DNA of 64,000 nucleotides from Chimonanthus salicifolius. Taxonomy: Eukaryota; Streptophyta; Magnoliopsida; Laurales; Calycanthaceae. Each line of letters begins with the position of its first letter. Position 1 is the stretch's first letter. Positions 48,072-57,059 of this stretch are shown here, piece by piece. The notes below the pieces were generated by a model, which saw nothing but the letters and a program-made list of their open reading frames with translations, ran no database searches and was not told the origin of the DNA. The translations under genes and the position numbers were made by a program. Location of the stretch: NCBI GenBank assembly GCA_013350335.1, contig CM023536.1, forward strand, positions 43,408,314 through 43,472,313. Reading direction: 5' to 3'.

Positions 48072-48079
48072 TGACGTCA
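48072..48079. promoter_or_regulatory. TGACGTCA box (bZIP/TGA-factor type)
   Basis: Perfect palindromic TGACGTCA, the core bound by TGA-type bZIP factors and used in the as-1 element of the caulimovirus 35S promoter. The equivalent site in arm A is TGACATCA at 47590-47597. Position next to the viral intergenic repeats supports a former viral promoter role; this is inference. Confidence 0.5.
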
Positions 48080-48086
48080 CACAGAA

Positions 48087-48302
48087 TTATTCTATGCCAT
48101 CACTGTAAAAATCATTGTCGCCAATTGGATCTTGAGCATCCTGGAAATGGTCCCACAACGGTTGGATAACTAATTCGTCCCAATGAGTTGTTACAAACTC
48201 ATCAAGTCCTCTGAGTTCAAGGGTAGGATCACAGTCAGCAAATGGTTCGGTAAAAATAACAGGAGGAAGATTAGCAGGGACAATGTGATTGAGAGCAACC
48301 AT
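48087..48302 (-). pseudogene. second copy of the downstream viral ORF end, inverted (arm B)
   Basis: The minus strand reads MVALNHIVPANLPP and then the same acidic C-terminus as arm A (WDELVIQPLWDHFQDAQDP), ending at 48087. Here the frame is unbroken over 71 residues, while arm A has a shift in the matching stretch. It is not an independent host gene. Confidence 0.8.
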
Positions 48303-48562
48303 ATTCTCTTTAAAACTTTGGATTCATTTTGGTAGAACCAGGGATTTTCAGCAAGATTAATAGCACTCCAACATTAGATGTTGATCTCTTGTTCATCAGG
48401 AAGATATGGAATATAAAAATTGTCTCCTTCTGGGGATCATTCTGTGATAAAATCTCTGGGTCGATGAAGATGAATGTAAATAAATTGCATTCGTGGCTGA
48501 TGAGGGGGGAACTTAGAGAAGACTATACCACCAATCAAGAGGATGAAACCACTCAAGGATTT

Positions 48563-48625
48563 GTTAGGAGTATCCCAGCGGTCAGCTGAATCATCACAAT
48601 ATTTGAGGTGGAACTAGTCATCAAG
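48563..48625 (-). repeat. inverted piece of the 42.43-42.50-kb viral segment at the EVE edge
   Basis: The reverse complement of about 48563-48621 matches 42434-42492 (gaccagttccacctcaaata and agctaaccgctgggatactc, with small changes). It is joined directly to the end of palindrome arm B, so sequences 4.6 kb apart in the viral genome are fused here. Confidence 0.85.
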
Positions 48626-48635
48626 TACGAGGGAA

Positions 48636-49022
48636 TACTATATATATTATGACGGAGAACCCCAAGACCCTACCTCTCCCCAAGTACAAGGGAATTGGGA
48701 AAACTCCGGATGCACGCAGCCCTGCAAGCCACGTCATCAGTTGACTACGAGACTCGAGCCAGATAGAATTTTCCAAAAGGAGCAAGGTTCAAAATGAACA
48801 AAGAACCATTAACTCCCATTTTGGAGTAATGTGCACTTCCAACTGGCAGAAAATCAAGCTTCATGATGATTACTGGAGATGAACCCACATGCACACCTCC
48901 ATTGCATCCAATGAATAAGCAAAGTTGGCTCTCAAGCTCTAGCTAGGCTGGAAAATAAGCAAATCAAGCTCAAGACAAGTCCTCCTTAGCTTGCTTGGCC
49001 TATAACTAGCTTGGCTTCGTTT
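48636..49022 (+). repeat. third unit of host repeat array, right flank of viral insertion
   Basis: Homologous to 40700-41126 over almost its whole length and in the same orientation. It also retains the agcttggctt tail missing from the second unit. Confidence 0.85.
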
Positions 49023-49312
49023 GTATGTATACATAGGGTAGCCCTCGCACACCCCGTAAAGTTCTTTCATGGTGAGAGCTCCATGTCTACATTCGTTTAA
49101 TCAAGTTGACGATTATAATCACCTATATACAAGCATACATCTTTCTAACCCACCCAACCATGATCATAAGTGAGCTTCAAGAACCATAGATCTTTCTAAC
49201 TTCAATATAAGAAAAGTAGCACAAGAAAGGCACCAAAAGAGAGAAGATACAAGAGTTGCAAGATCGAAGAATATCCACCTAGAAAACACCAAATAAAGAT
49301 ACATCACCACCA
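49023..49312. other. gene-free intron 1 DNA
   Basis: No coding or repeat terminus recognised between the host repeat and the Mutator-like element. Confidence 0.4.
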
Positions 49313-50338
49313 AAAAGGAAAGGCCGGTCATATAGACACCCGACTTTTCTTTCTCTACACACCCGATTTTCATTTTTGAGTGGTAAATTACCATTTTGCC
49401 CTTTCATTTTTTTTCGTCCGAATGAACAGACTGTTCATTTTGTGTTCGTTCGGATGATCAGAACGTCCAAACGAACGACTCCATTTTACATGGAATCGTC
49501 CGAACGAATGGGCAGTAGAGACGGATTTTCAAAAGAGACCGTTTCTTGACCGATTGTTACAAACAATGTATCAAAATTCATCTACTCTGAATTTTATAAA
49601 CTCCGAAACTGATTTTAAATGAAAATGGTATAGTTTTGGACTTCAAAAATCGTACCCAAAGAATTAAGAAAAAATGACCTTCCCTCTTAATTCTTCGGCT
49701 ACGATTTTTCAAACCCTAAACTATACCATTTTCACTTAAAATTAGTTCCGGAGTTCATAAAATTCAGAGTAGATGAATTTTGATACATTGTTTGTAAAAA
49801 TAAGTTGAGAAACCGCCTCATTTGAAAACCCGAGCCAAACGCGCAAAGGTTACAGTTGGCAAGGAGGCCGTTTCTCAACCGACTTTTACAAACAAGGTAT
49901 CAAAATTCATCTACTCTGAGTTTTATGAACTACGGGACATAGTTTAAGTGAAAAGTGTATAGTTTAGGGCTTCAAAAATCGTACCCAAAGAATTAAGAGG
50001 GAAGACCATTTTTCCATAATTCTTTGGCTACAATTTTTTAAACCCAAAACTATACCCTTTTCACTTAAAATCAGTCCCGGAATTCATAAAATTCAAAGTA
50101 AATAAATTTTGATACCTTGTTTGTAAAAATCGGTCGAGAAACAGCCTTTTTTGAAAATCTCTCTCCACAAGCCCATTCGTTCGGACGTTCTAATCGTCCG
50201 AACGAACAATAATGAACTGGATGTTTCGTTTGGAAGAAAAAAAATTGAAGGGCGAAATGGTAATTTGCCACCCAAAAATGAAAATTGGATATGTAGAAAA
50301 AGAAAAGTAGAGTATCTATATGGCCGGCCAAAAGGAAA
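49313..50338. mobile_element. non-autonomous Mutator-like element with exact 9-bp target duplication
   Basis: The element is 49322-50329 (1008 bp). Terminal inverted repeats begin GGCCGGTCATATAGA and GGCCGGCCATATAGA and extend inward for more than 80 bp (ttttcatttttg, aaattaccatttt). AAAAGGAAA is repeated exactly at 49313-49321 and 50330-50338; 9-bp duplications are typical of the Mutator superfamily. The interior consists of two related palindromes (about 49555-49830 and 49870-50150). No transposase. A decayed relative is at 55765-56505. Confidence 0.92.
49555..50150. repeat. two tandem palindromes inside the Mutator-like element
   Basis: Each unit of about 275 bp folds on itself: tatcaaaattcatctactct is answered by agagtagatgaattttgata about 200 bp later, and actatacc...tcact is answered likewise. 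The second unit repeats the first with substitutions. Transcribed, they would make long hairpin RNA. Confidence 0.88.
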
Positions 50339-50755
50339 AAGAACAAAAAAAAAAGGCTAGGTCTCAACCCAATATGCCTCCATAGAAGGCATATCCATGC
50401 CTATGCTAGGGAGGCTTGCACATGCTCCGATAATTAGTCAGGTGCTCTAAGAGGCCTAGATATATTGGTCATCAAAAATTTGTGCATAAAGATAGTATAC
50501 ATTGCTCAAATTGGGCTTGAGATCAAGCTCCAAACTAAATATGCATCATCAAGCTATCGCTCAAGTTGTACTTTGACTTGGCTTGATTTCTAAGACAGCC
50601 AAAGCTTGAGCTCAACTAAATATTGTCCAACTAATTTTGAGTTGGCTCATGCTTGGCCAAGTCTTGATATGTTAGGCTCAACCTCAATTTCCCTGTATCA
50701 CAAAAATTCAAGATTATTAGCTTAGATTGGCTTGCACCTCTCCAATAAATGAAAA
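50339..50755. other. gene-free intron 1 DNA
   Basis: Contains short scattered agcttg/cttgag runs that recall the host repeat array, but no definite unit and no coding signal. Confidence 0.35.
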
Positions 50756-50943
50756 ATGGTCCCACATAGGGGTCTAAATATCGGCCGCTACGTATCGTAC
50801 CGGCTGATACGATACGGTTTTTAAACCGCATCATATCGGCCGTCGGCCGATATCACGATATCGGCAGTTTTAAAAAAAAACAGAGAGAAAAATATCGGTC
50901 GATATATCAGCCGATACCGAATTTTGAACCCATGGTCCCACAT
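50756..50943. mobile_element. 164-bp insertion rich in CGATATCGGCCGA motifs with 12-bp direct repeats
   Basis: ATGGTCCCACAT occurs at 50756-50767 and again at 50932-50943. Between them 50768-50931 is made of inverted and direct variants of tatcggccg and ccgatacg around a central A run. The ends are loosely inverted (aggggtctaaatatcgg versus gggttcaaaattcgg). The class is unclear: a 12-bp duplication is longer than for hAT or Mutator and suits a target-primed element, but there is no terminal poly(A). Confidence 0.7.
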
Positions 50944-51544
50944 GATTGCTACATGCCCCTAACACATGGAGTTTCAATCTCAACACCTGTTACACTAACT
51001 TTTGTGTAGCATTTTCAAAATACCATGCAGCATCATTTTAGAGCCCATTACGAAAGGCAGCCTTAGGATTTATTTAAAATATCAAAGCTTATTCCCAAAT
51101 GTCGTTTTCAAGCATCAACTATAACAGCCTAAAATGGACGGTTGTTTTGTTAAGATGTCTTATATTTTGCATTGATCTACAATACCCTAATTGGGGGTTC
51201 TTGGGAGAACCAGCCTATATATTGGGCGCTACAATGGTATTTTAGTAATTTTGTACCTGGTACTAACTATTAATGTATCTTCAAAAGACTTTAGGTATCT
51301 ATATTGAGAGCAGTAGGGGAGAGAGAGAGGTATTGCAGAGTCTACAAAGGACTTGGTGAAGAAAGTGAGAAGCTTTCCTTGCTGAATTTCTATTAGATCG
51401 TCCACAGTTGTAGGCGACGTAGGGGTTGGAGATCAGCGATGAGTTGCTTGGCTGACCCAGCCGTTGCTCATCCGTCAACTGCTGGAGTCACACAAGCACA
51501 CATGAATGGCACGTGGGCTTCTAGATGGAGTTGCGGGAAGGAAC
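50944..51544. other. gene-free intron 1 DNA
   Basis: No recognised protein or transposon end. A (GA)n run lies near 51318-51330. Confidence 0.35.
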
Positions 51545-52014
51545 AGAAATTTGAAATTCAAAATTTGAATTTGAATTTTCATGTTGTTGAGAGCACAAAG
51601 AATATTGAAGTTGATTGTCACTTTCTTCGCCATCACGTTACTACGGGTCATATTCTCACTCCTTATTTGTAATCCAAAGATCAATTTGCTGATAAGCTCA
51701 ACAAGGCCATCTCTCGATCACAACTTGATGACGTCTTAAACAAGCAGGGCTTACTTAATATCTTCGCACTAGCTTGAGGGGGAGCATTGTAAGATATCAC
51801 ATTTTACACGTGTGTTGACTTTAGACATCATTTATTATAAATAATCTTAAATAATCTTACTTTCCTTTTTCACCACCTTAATTGGCTTCTTGTACTCTAT
51901 ATACCTGCATCCTCTTCTGTTAGAAATACAACAGATACAATACAAAAGATAATTATCTCTCTCAATCTTCCTTCATTTGCTTTCTTTTGTTTTCTCATTG
52001 TTTTCATTCTAACA
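51545..52014 (+). mobile_element. 3' end of a copia element: RNase H tail, polypurine tract and LTR
   Basis: The plus strand gives the typical end of copia RNase H (STKNIEVDCHFLRHH, then DVLNKQGLLNIFALA), a purine tract gagggggagcat and an LTR 51788-52014 from TGTAAGATATC to CTAACA with a TATA-like ctatatacc. The rest of the element is absent. It differs in LTR sequence from copia elements 1, 2 and 3. Confidence 0.8.
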
Positions 52015-52499
52015 TGCACTAATTGGGGTTGGTTTGATACCTATAAATCCTATATGGTTTTGCTCTCATGGAGAATGATGCCAGTTGTCAAAGCATTGAA
52101 ATAGAAACCATAAAACCAGGATGTTTGATAGGGTAGTTTGAACCTTAAGTGATATAAGGCATGTGTAAGAATTGGAGAAAACATCTTTGGGTGCATGGGA
52201 TTAGATGTAAGCAAACAACTAGTGGATGGAATGCTCAAAAGTATAAAGGAGTTATATGGTAGTCATAAAGGAAACGATGATTGGAAATCTTCATAAAATA
52301 TTAAAAAATATTGTTATGGGTGGAGCAGTTGTAAAAATTAAGGTGGCATCTAGCATAAATGGCAATAGTCCTATGTGACTGGGGCAAATGAGTGTACAGG
52401 GTATAATGGAACTTTACAAATGAAAATTGTTGAAAGAAGTTAAATCATGTAAATTGATCTTCAACAAATATTGTGTTCTTGGTAAACAGTGCATCGTCG

Positions 52500-52770
52500 A
52501 GTTCTACTTTATTTCTTTCTTTTTTTCTAAAATTTCAATTAGCACCTTCATTCTTGCAAAACTCTAAAAACTCCTTAGTTTGTATTCCCCTCCATTATCA
52601 AATCTAAAATCTTCAATTTCTTCCTCGTTTATTTTTCTCCCTATACTTTCCACTATTTAAACATGGTTAAGGCCTCACCTTTGTGCTTCATGAAGTAGAC
52701 CCAGACTTTCATTGAGAAATCATCTATAAAGAATAAAGTATTCTACCCATCATTTGATTTTATAGGTGTA
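52500..52770 (-). pseudogene. copia integrase fragment, minus strand
   Basis: The reverse complement reads FFIDDFSMKVWVYFMKHKGE, then ALTMFK, then DFDNGGEYKL, the catalytic-core region of copia integrase (the FIDD...DNGGE motifs). Broken, about 85 codons. It faces away from the homologous plus-strand fragment at 52870-53400. Confidence 0.7.
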
Positions 52771-52869
52771 GGCCCCCATATATTGGGTAAGAGTATCTTA
52801 GCATGTGCATGTGAATGCAAAGGAGATTGGCCAAATAGTGAAAGTCAAGTTTAGAAATGAAAATATACA

Positions 52870-53400
52870 AGAATATCTTAGACTATGTGCATACTGATAT
52901 ATGGGAACCTGCAGCTATAGCATCAAAATGATGAGGCAAAATACTTTATTACCTTCGCAGATGATTTGTCAAGGAAAGTTTGGATCTACTTCATGAAGCA
53001 CAAATTTGAGGCCTTCTCTACGTGGTAGAAAGCAGAGGCAGAAAAATTGACAAAGAAATTGATGTATTTGAGATCAAAGAGTGGAAGGTACAAGTTAAAA
53101 GAATTTTTAAAGTACTGCAAAAGTGAAGGCATTACTCGACATTCACCAAACTAGACAATCCACATAAAAACAAGGTAGCTAAAAGGATGAACAGAACTTT
53201 TTTCTGAAAGGGCTCAAAGTATGAGGCTGAATGTAGGGTTGTAGAAAGGTTTCTAGGCAAAAGAAGTAAACATGGCATGTTTCATCAACAACCGGTCATC
53301 ATCTACAGAATAGACTGCAAGGTTCAAGAGGAAACATAGACATGAAAGTCGACTGACTACTTTGTTTTGGGAGTTTCCCAATGTCCAACTTACGTTAATC
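52870..53400 (+). pseudogene. copia integrase fragment, plus strand
   Basis: Plus-strand pieces YVHTDIWEPA near 52880, then LDLLHEAQI and the region HKNKVAKRMNRTF near 53163-53202 correspond to the integrase core of the same family as 52500-52770, with many shifts. The two fragments are inverted relative to each other. Confidence 0.7.
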
Positions 53401-55256
53401 TGTAGAATGGGTAATTTTCCCAGTTAGACTCAAAAGGCTTAGCAGTTAATTTTGTTGGGTTTATAATGCAAAAATAAACACAATCGAACGGCCAACCTCT
53501 GGCCTACATCCACGGAGCGACTGAATCACTTCACTATATGAGAAAAAGAATACAAGTACAATAACATGACTCCCTGAGTTTAACTCCCAAACCCAACACT
53601 CGAGTCCCATGTACACCCATCTTTCTCTCTCTCACCACTCGAAGGCTTCCCCTGACCATGCAAACACACACCCATGCACACCTCTAGCATGGGTGTGCCT
53701 CCATGCACACGGTCATAGAGGCCCACGGCCAAAAGGTCGTCTTCATTGTCCCTCTCTCGATTCCCTCTTTGATTCGACGCTCACACAGTGTGATCTCACT
53801 CACCTTTCAGCTACGTTGGCTGCTGTCTTTATACACTATGCAGTCGGTGTTAGCATTGGAGTCTCACGCATCTCTGATTTGTGCCGTATCCACCAAGGCA
53901 ATTCCATGCAAACTACAACCGTATGCAATGAGTAGTCTGTGCCTTGTTGATTTAGAGTTCTACACTCAACAAATTTTTCAGAAATGAGAAAGGGCTGAAA
54001 AGATTTAAGCTGTGGGATCCTACAATGTTGTGTTTGAAATTTGTGTTGATTTTTGGAATAATGTTATTCTAGATTTCTTTGGTGTTGATTTTGGAGCAAC
54101 CTTGCTCCATGTTATGCTAGACGCTATTTTTTGGATGACATTGTTCTAGGGTTCTTGCTCTTCTGGATTGGGGTATTTCTTATGTAGAGGCATTCTGGTT
54201 GTTATGCAATTTCCATCAAGGTTTGGGCTCTCCACACCATAGCTCCAGAATGCCCCAAGTCTAGATCTCACAAGATGCACGGATTAATGAGGACACTTCA
54301 TTTTTTAATAAGACACCCCTAGTGCCTTATTTATTTAAATAACAAAAACTACCCTTTGAGATGTATGATTATATATTGCACTAAAATTTCATCAAAGGTA
54401 ACTTTATCACTTTCAGTATTTTACCTTGCTCCTGTAAAATGGAGTGTCCCCATCGATCCTCTTATTATTAAAAATCCAAAGGCAACTTTATCAGTTTCAA
54501 TATTTTACATGCTAGATAATATCATAATAGTGTGTTTAAGATGGTCATTTCTTGACTTTTAAGGAGGATTTTGAATTTTTTTATTAAAACTTAAGAAAAT
54601 TTTCAATATTTGAGTCTTGAGTTTTTTCAATGGTTCCCACCTGACTATTCCTTGGGGCATGTATAAACCAAGTGAGTACAAACCTACCAATCTGTACTCG
54701 TCAGGTACAAAACAAAGGGGAGTGGCCCTTTTTGTGTAAGGGGGCTTGATCCGAAGGCCTCTCACAAACAAGTGTAGGAATTGACATCAAGTTAACCTCT
54801 CAGGATTAGTTTAAAAATACCAATACATGGCTTATTGGGCCAACTTAGCTAGACTTACATCAATTGTTAAAGAATTTCTAAGTGGGTCGACTCTATTTAT
54901 ATAATTAAGATGCTCAAGATTGGTTCGATCGAGTTCATGGAGGTATGCTTCATTGCTTTCCTAGAAAAACTTTTCTCCATAGGTCACGATGGGGAAATTC
55001 TGGAGCTGTTTTCTTTAGAAAAAATTGACCATAAAAATTCAAACTCTGAGAAAAATCTGTGCAGACAAATATAAAAAAAAAAAATCTCATTTTTCTACGA
55101 AAATTAAATTAACAAACATGCCCTTACATGAATCTCATATTCTCTGCTATCAAAATAAAATAACACAGGATTGGCGGACGAATAGATTGGGCAGGCCTTC
55201 CTCCGACCCTTTTCCACTATAGTCAAAGTGAGGAATAAAGTTTGAGAAATAGTTAC
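53401..55256. other. intron 1, part next to exon 1; LTR-like debris
   Basis: At 53456 TGTTGGGTTTATAATGCA and, some 60 bp later, acatccacggag resemble the LTR at 57535 (TGTTGGGTTTATATGCAG, acctccacggag). The rest, including ORFs at 53609-53987, has no recognised identity. The stretch 54350-55250 holds nothing I can name. Confidence 0.4.
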
Positions 55257-55537
55257 CGTAGTTTTTCACCGTCCGATGGATGAATGGACTAACACGTGGC
55301 ACGATATCGTGAGATAGATTCATCGGTTTCAACCTGGACTTGTTTAGCCAAAGAGATCTCCTCCAACGTGTTCCCAACCAGCAACCTGTAGGGAGGGCCT
55401 TCAAAGCCTTGGCCCTTGAGATATCTGCCCAACTTCATGGGTTTCCACCATATTCTATACACCATCTTCCCTATCCATGACACAATCAATAGACCACATA
55501 CAACAAGGATATTCTGAAGAATCCCCCCCACTACCAT
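55257..55537 (-). CDS. CYP72A: CYP72A exon 1 (membrane anchor), carrying a 1-bp insertion
   Basis: The ATG at 55535-55537 opens a hydrophobic N-terminal anchor (ILVVCGLLIVSWI) followed by the family signature WWKPMKLGRYLKGQGFEGPP. The frame then shifts at an extra T near 55331, and continues KPMNLSHDIVPRVSPFIHR to the donor TACG|GTAACT at 55256/55257. Without the extra base the exon is 280 nt and joins in phase with exon 2. With it, translation ends at 55289. This start was chosen because the anchor and its spacing match CYP72A proteins. Confidence 0.9.
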
Positions 55538-55581
55538 TTTCTTCTTCTTCTTCGACTACTACTACTGTTATTACTACCCTC

Positions 55582-55588
55582 TATATAC
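55582..55588 (-). promoter_or_regulatory. candidate TATA box of the CYP72A gene
   Basis: TATATAG on the minus strand about 45 nt upstream of the ATG, just beyond a run of GAA/AGT triplets. This would give a very short 5' leader, so the real promoter may differ. Confidence 0.3.
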
Positions 55589-55764
55589 ATAAAAGAGAAA
55601 CTCGGAAGTCGTCGCTCTCTGGCTTTCCTCAGCAGTGACGTTTCTGTCTGTTACTTCTCTTGGAAATCGAAAGGGACTCGATAGGATAACGACAAATTCG
55701 TCCGAACATCTCGCCGGCAACTGGATATCCACCGGAATTGCGACGGCCGGGTATTTTGTTTTTT

Positions 55765-56505
55765 ATTACAACGCATTTTCAATTTTTACTGGAAGCCCTT
55801 ACCCTCGGATCAAACCTTCCATCGGTTTAGATTTTTTAAATTCAAAATTATACCCCTTATCCTTAAAATCAGTCTCCTAATTTATAAAATTAGAGTAAAT
55901 AAATTTTGATATCTTATTTTTAAAAATCAATCGAGAAACCGCCTCTCTACAAACCGTAACATTTGCGCATTTGGCTCGGATTTTCAAATGAGGTGATTTT
56001 TCAACCAATTTCTACAAACAATATATCAAAATTTATCTAATCTGAATTTTAGGAATTCTTTGACTAATTTTAAGTGAAAAATATATAGTTTTAGATTTCA
56101 AAAATCGTCTTCAAAATAAGAGGGAAAGCTATTTTTCCTTAATTATTTAGATACGATTTTTTTAGTCTTAAAACTATACTTTTTTAACTTAAAATCAGTA
56201 CCTGGAATTCATAAATGAATTTTATACTTTGTTTTTAAAAATCGGTCAAGAAATCGTATCATTTGGAAAATCTCTCTCCACAATCCCAAAAATGGAAGAA
56301 ATAGAATGTTTCACATGAAAAATCGTTCCTACTATGCCCAAAAGACTTTCGTTCGGACTATGCTCAAAAATCGTTCGGATTATACCCAAAAAAACCGTTA
56401 GTGCATTCAGATGGTGCGGAAATTGAATGACAAAATGGTAATTTCGAGTAAACATTGAAATGCAGTGTCTGCTAGTAGAAAAGAGCAGTATCTATATGGT
56501 TGGCC
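55765..56505. mobile_element. decayed relative of the Mutator-like element, just upstream of the P450
   Basis: Shares the interior of 49322-50329 (actatac blocks, tatcaaaatttatct, gtatctatatgg) and its right end TATATGGTTGGCC at 56505. The left terminus is not recognisable and no 9-bp duplication was found. It lies 230-970 bp upstream of the CYP72A start codon. Confidence 0.7.
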
Positions 56506-57059
56506 TTTTTATTTTATTGTAATAATTTTTTTTTAAGACAAAGCTATTCTCACCTGACCTAATGAGACGTTCCACTTCATTAATCCTTGAAGTATCTGTA
56601 AATTTCTGTATTTGCACACACCAAATACAAATTATAGGAGTGGCTCAAGGGGAATCTGATTTCAAGACCTCCCAAACAAAAATGGGAATTGATAATTAAA
56701 GTAACTCTTCAGAGTTTATTTTAGTGTAATAATTAGTAATTTTTTTTGTTTTTATTCTATTTTTTAATTTATTATTATAAAATAAGACAAATTATATGTG
56801 ATATCCAAATTAATCTCAGTTCTACATTTATTGCCGGCTCGTTTAAGATTGGTATATTATATAATTTGCAAACATACCTTCATCACTTTAATATGTTAGA
56901 TTACTCCAGCGAGTATACACTATACATAAGTAGTAGGAATGATGGCACCAATAAATGCAAGGGCCTCTTTTTTTATTAGTTTAATAATTTAATTACAACA
57001 ATTATTTTTATCTTATTTAAAGAAGTGAATGAAGAAAAATAATTATTGAACACATCTAG
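56506..57059. other. gene-free AT-rich DNA
   Basis: No recognised feature upstream of the P450 beyond the Mutator-like relic. Confidence 0.4.

Larger units (their letters stand above)
47106..48562. repeat. large imperfect palindrome at the 3' end of the viral insertion
   Basis: Arm A is about 47106-47808 and arm B about 47881-48562 (reverse complement). Each arm carries the end of the downstream viral ORF, a TGACRTCA box and a block of four 46-49-bp repeats. The spacer, about 47806-47880, is a copy of movement-protein sequence homologous to 41486-41560. Junctions show short overlaps (gctc, gaagag). Confidence 0.9.
41127..48635 (+). other. endogenous caulimovirid (florendovirus/petuvirus-like), rearranged, inside CYP72A intron 1
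   Basis: About 7.5 kb of pararetrovirus-derived DNA on the plus strand, opposite to the P450. The order is movement protein, coat protein with zinc knuckle, aspartic protease, reverse transcriptase, RNase H, then a separate downstream ORF and an intergenic region with tandem repeats. There are no LTRs and no integrase, as expected of Caulimoviridae, which integrate only incidentally. All reading frames are broken. The 3' part is folded back as an inverted duplication (about 47106-48562). Integration lies between two units of a host repeat, beside AT-dinucleotide DNA, as reported for endogenous pararetroviruses such as those of rice. It is an old, non-infectious genomic relic; genus-level placement is inference. 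Confidence 0.88.
18092..55537 (-). pseudogene. CYP72A: CYP72A-family cytochrome P450 locus, 5 exons over 37.4 kb, with two apparent 1-bp frameshifts
   Basis: Exons in transcript order: 55257-55537 (281 nt), 38055-38275 (221), 37193-37438 (246), 18731-19118 (388), 18092-18517 (426). Every junction has GT/AG borders and compatible phase. The total is 1562 nt, two more than the 1560 nt of a 519-residue protein, the normal CYP72A length. The two extra bases are single-base insertions, one in exon 1 (near 55331) and one in exon 3 (near 37318). CYP72A enzymes are ER-anchored haem monooxygenases acting on terpenoids and related molecules; the substrate here cannot be told. Introns are about 16981, 616, 18074 and 213 bp. 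The two giant ones are packed with transposons and a viral insertion. All other signature motifs are intact, so inactivation may be recent, or the indels may be assembly errors in an expressed gene. Confidence 0.9.

Noticed and set aside
48087..48302. 71-codon minus-strand ORF as an independent gene
   Set aside because: It is the inverted duplicate of the downstream viral ORF at 47370-47582.
53609..53987. Plus-strand ORFs of 94-108 residues in intron 1
   Set aside because: No recognisable domain, composition like translated LTR/leader DNA, and two frames open together.
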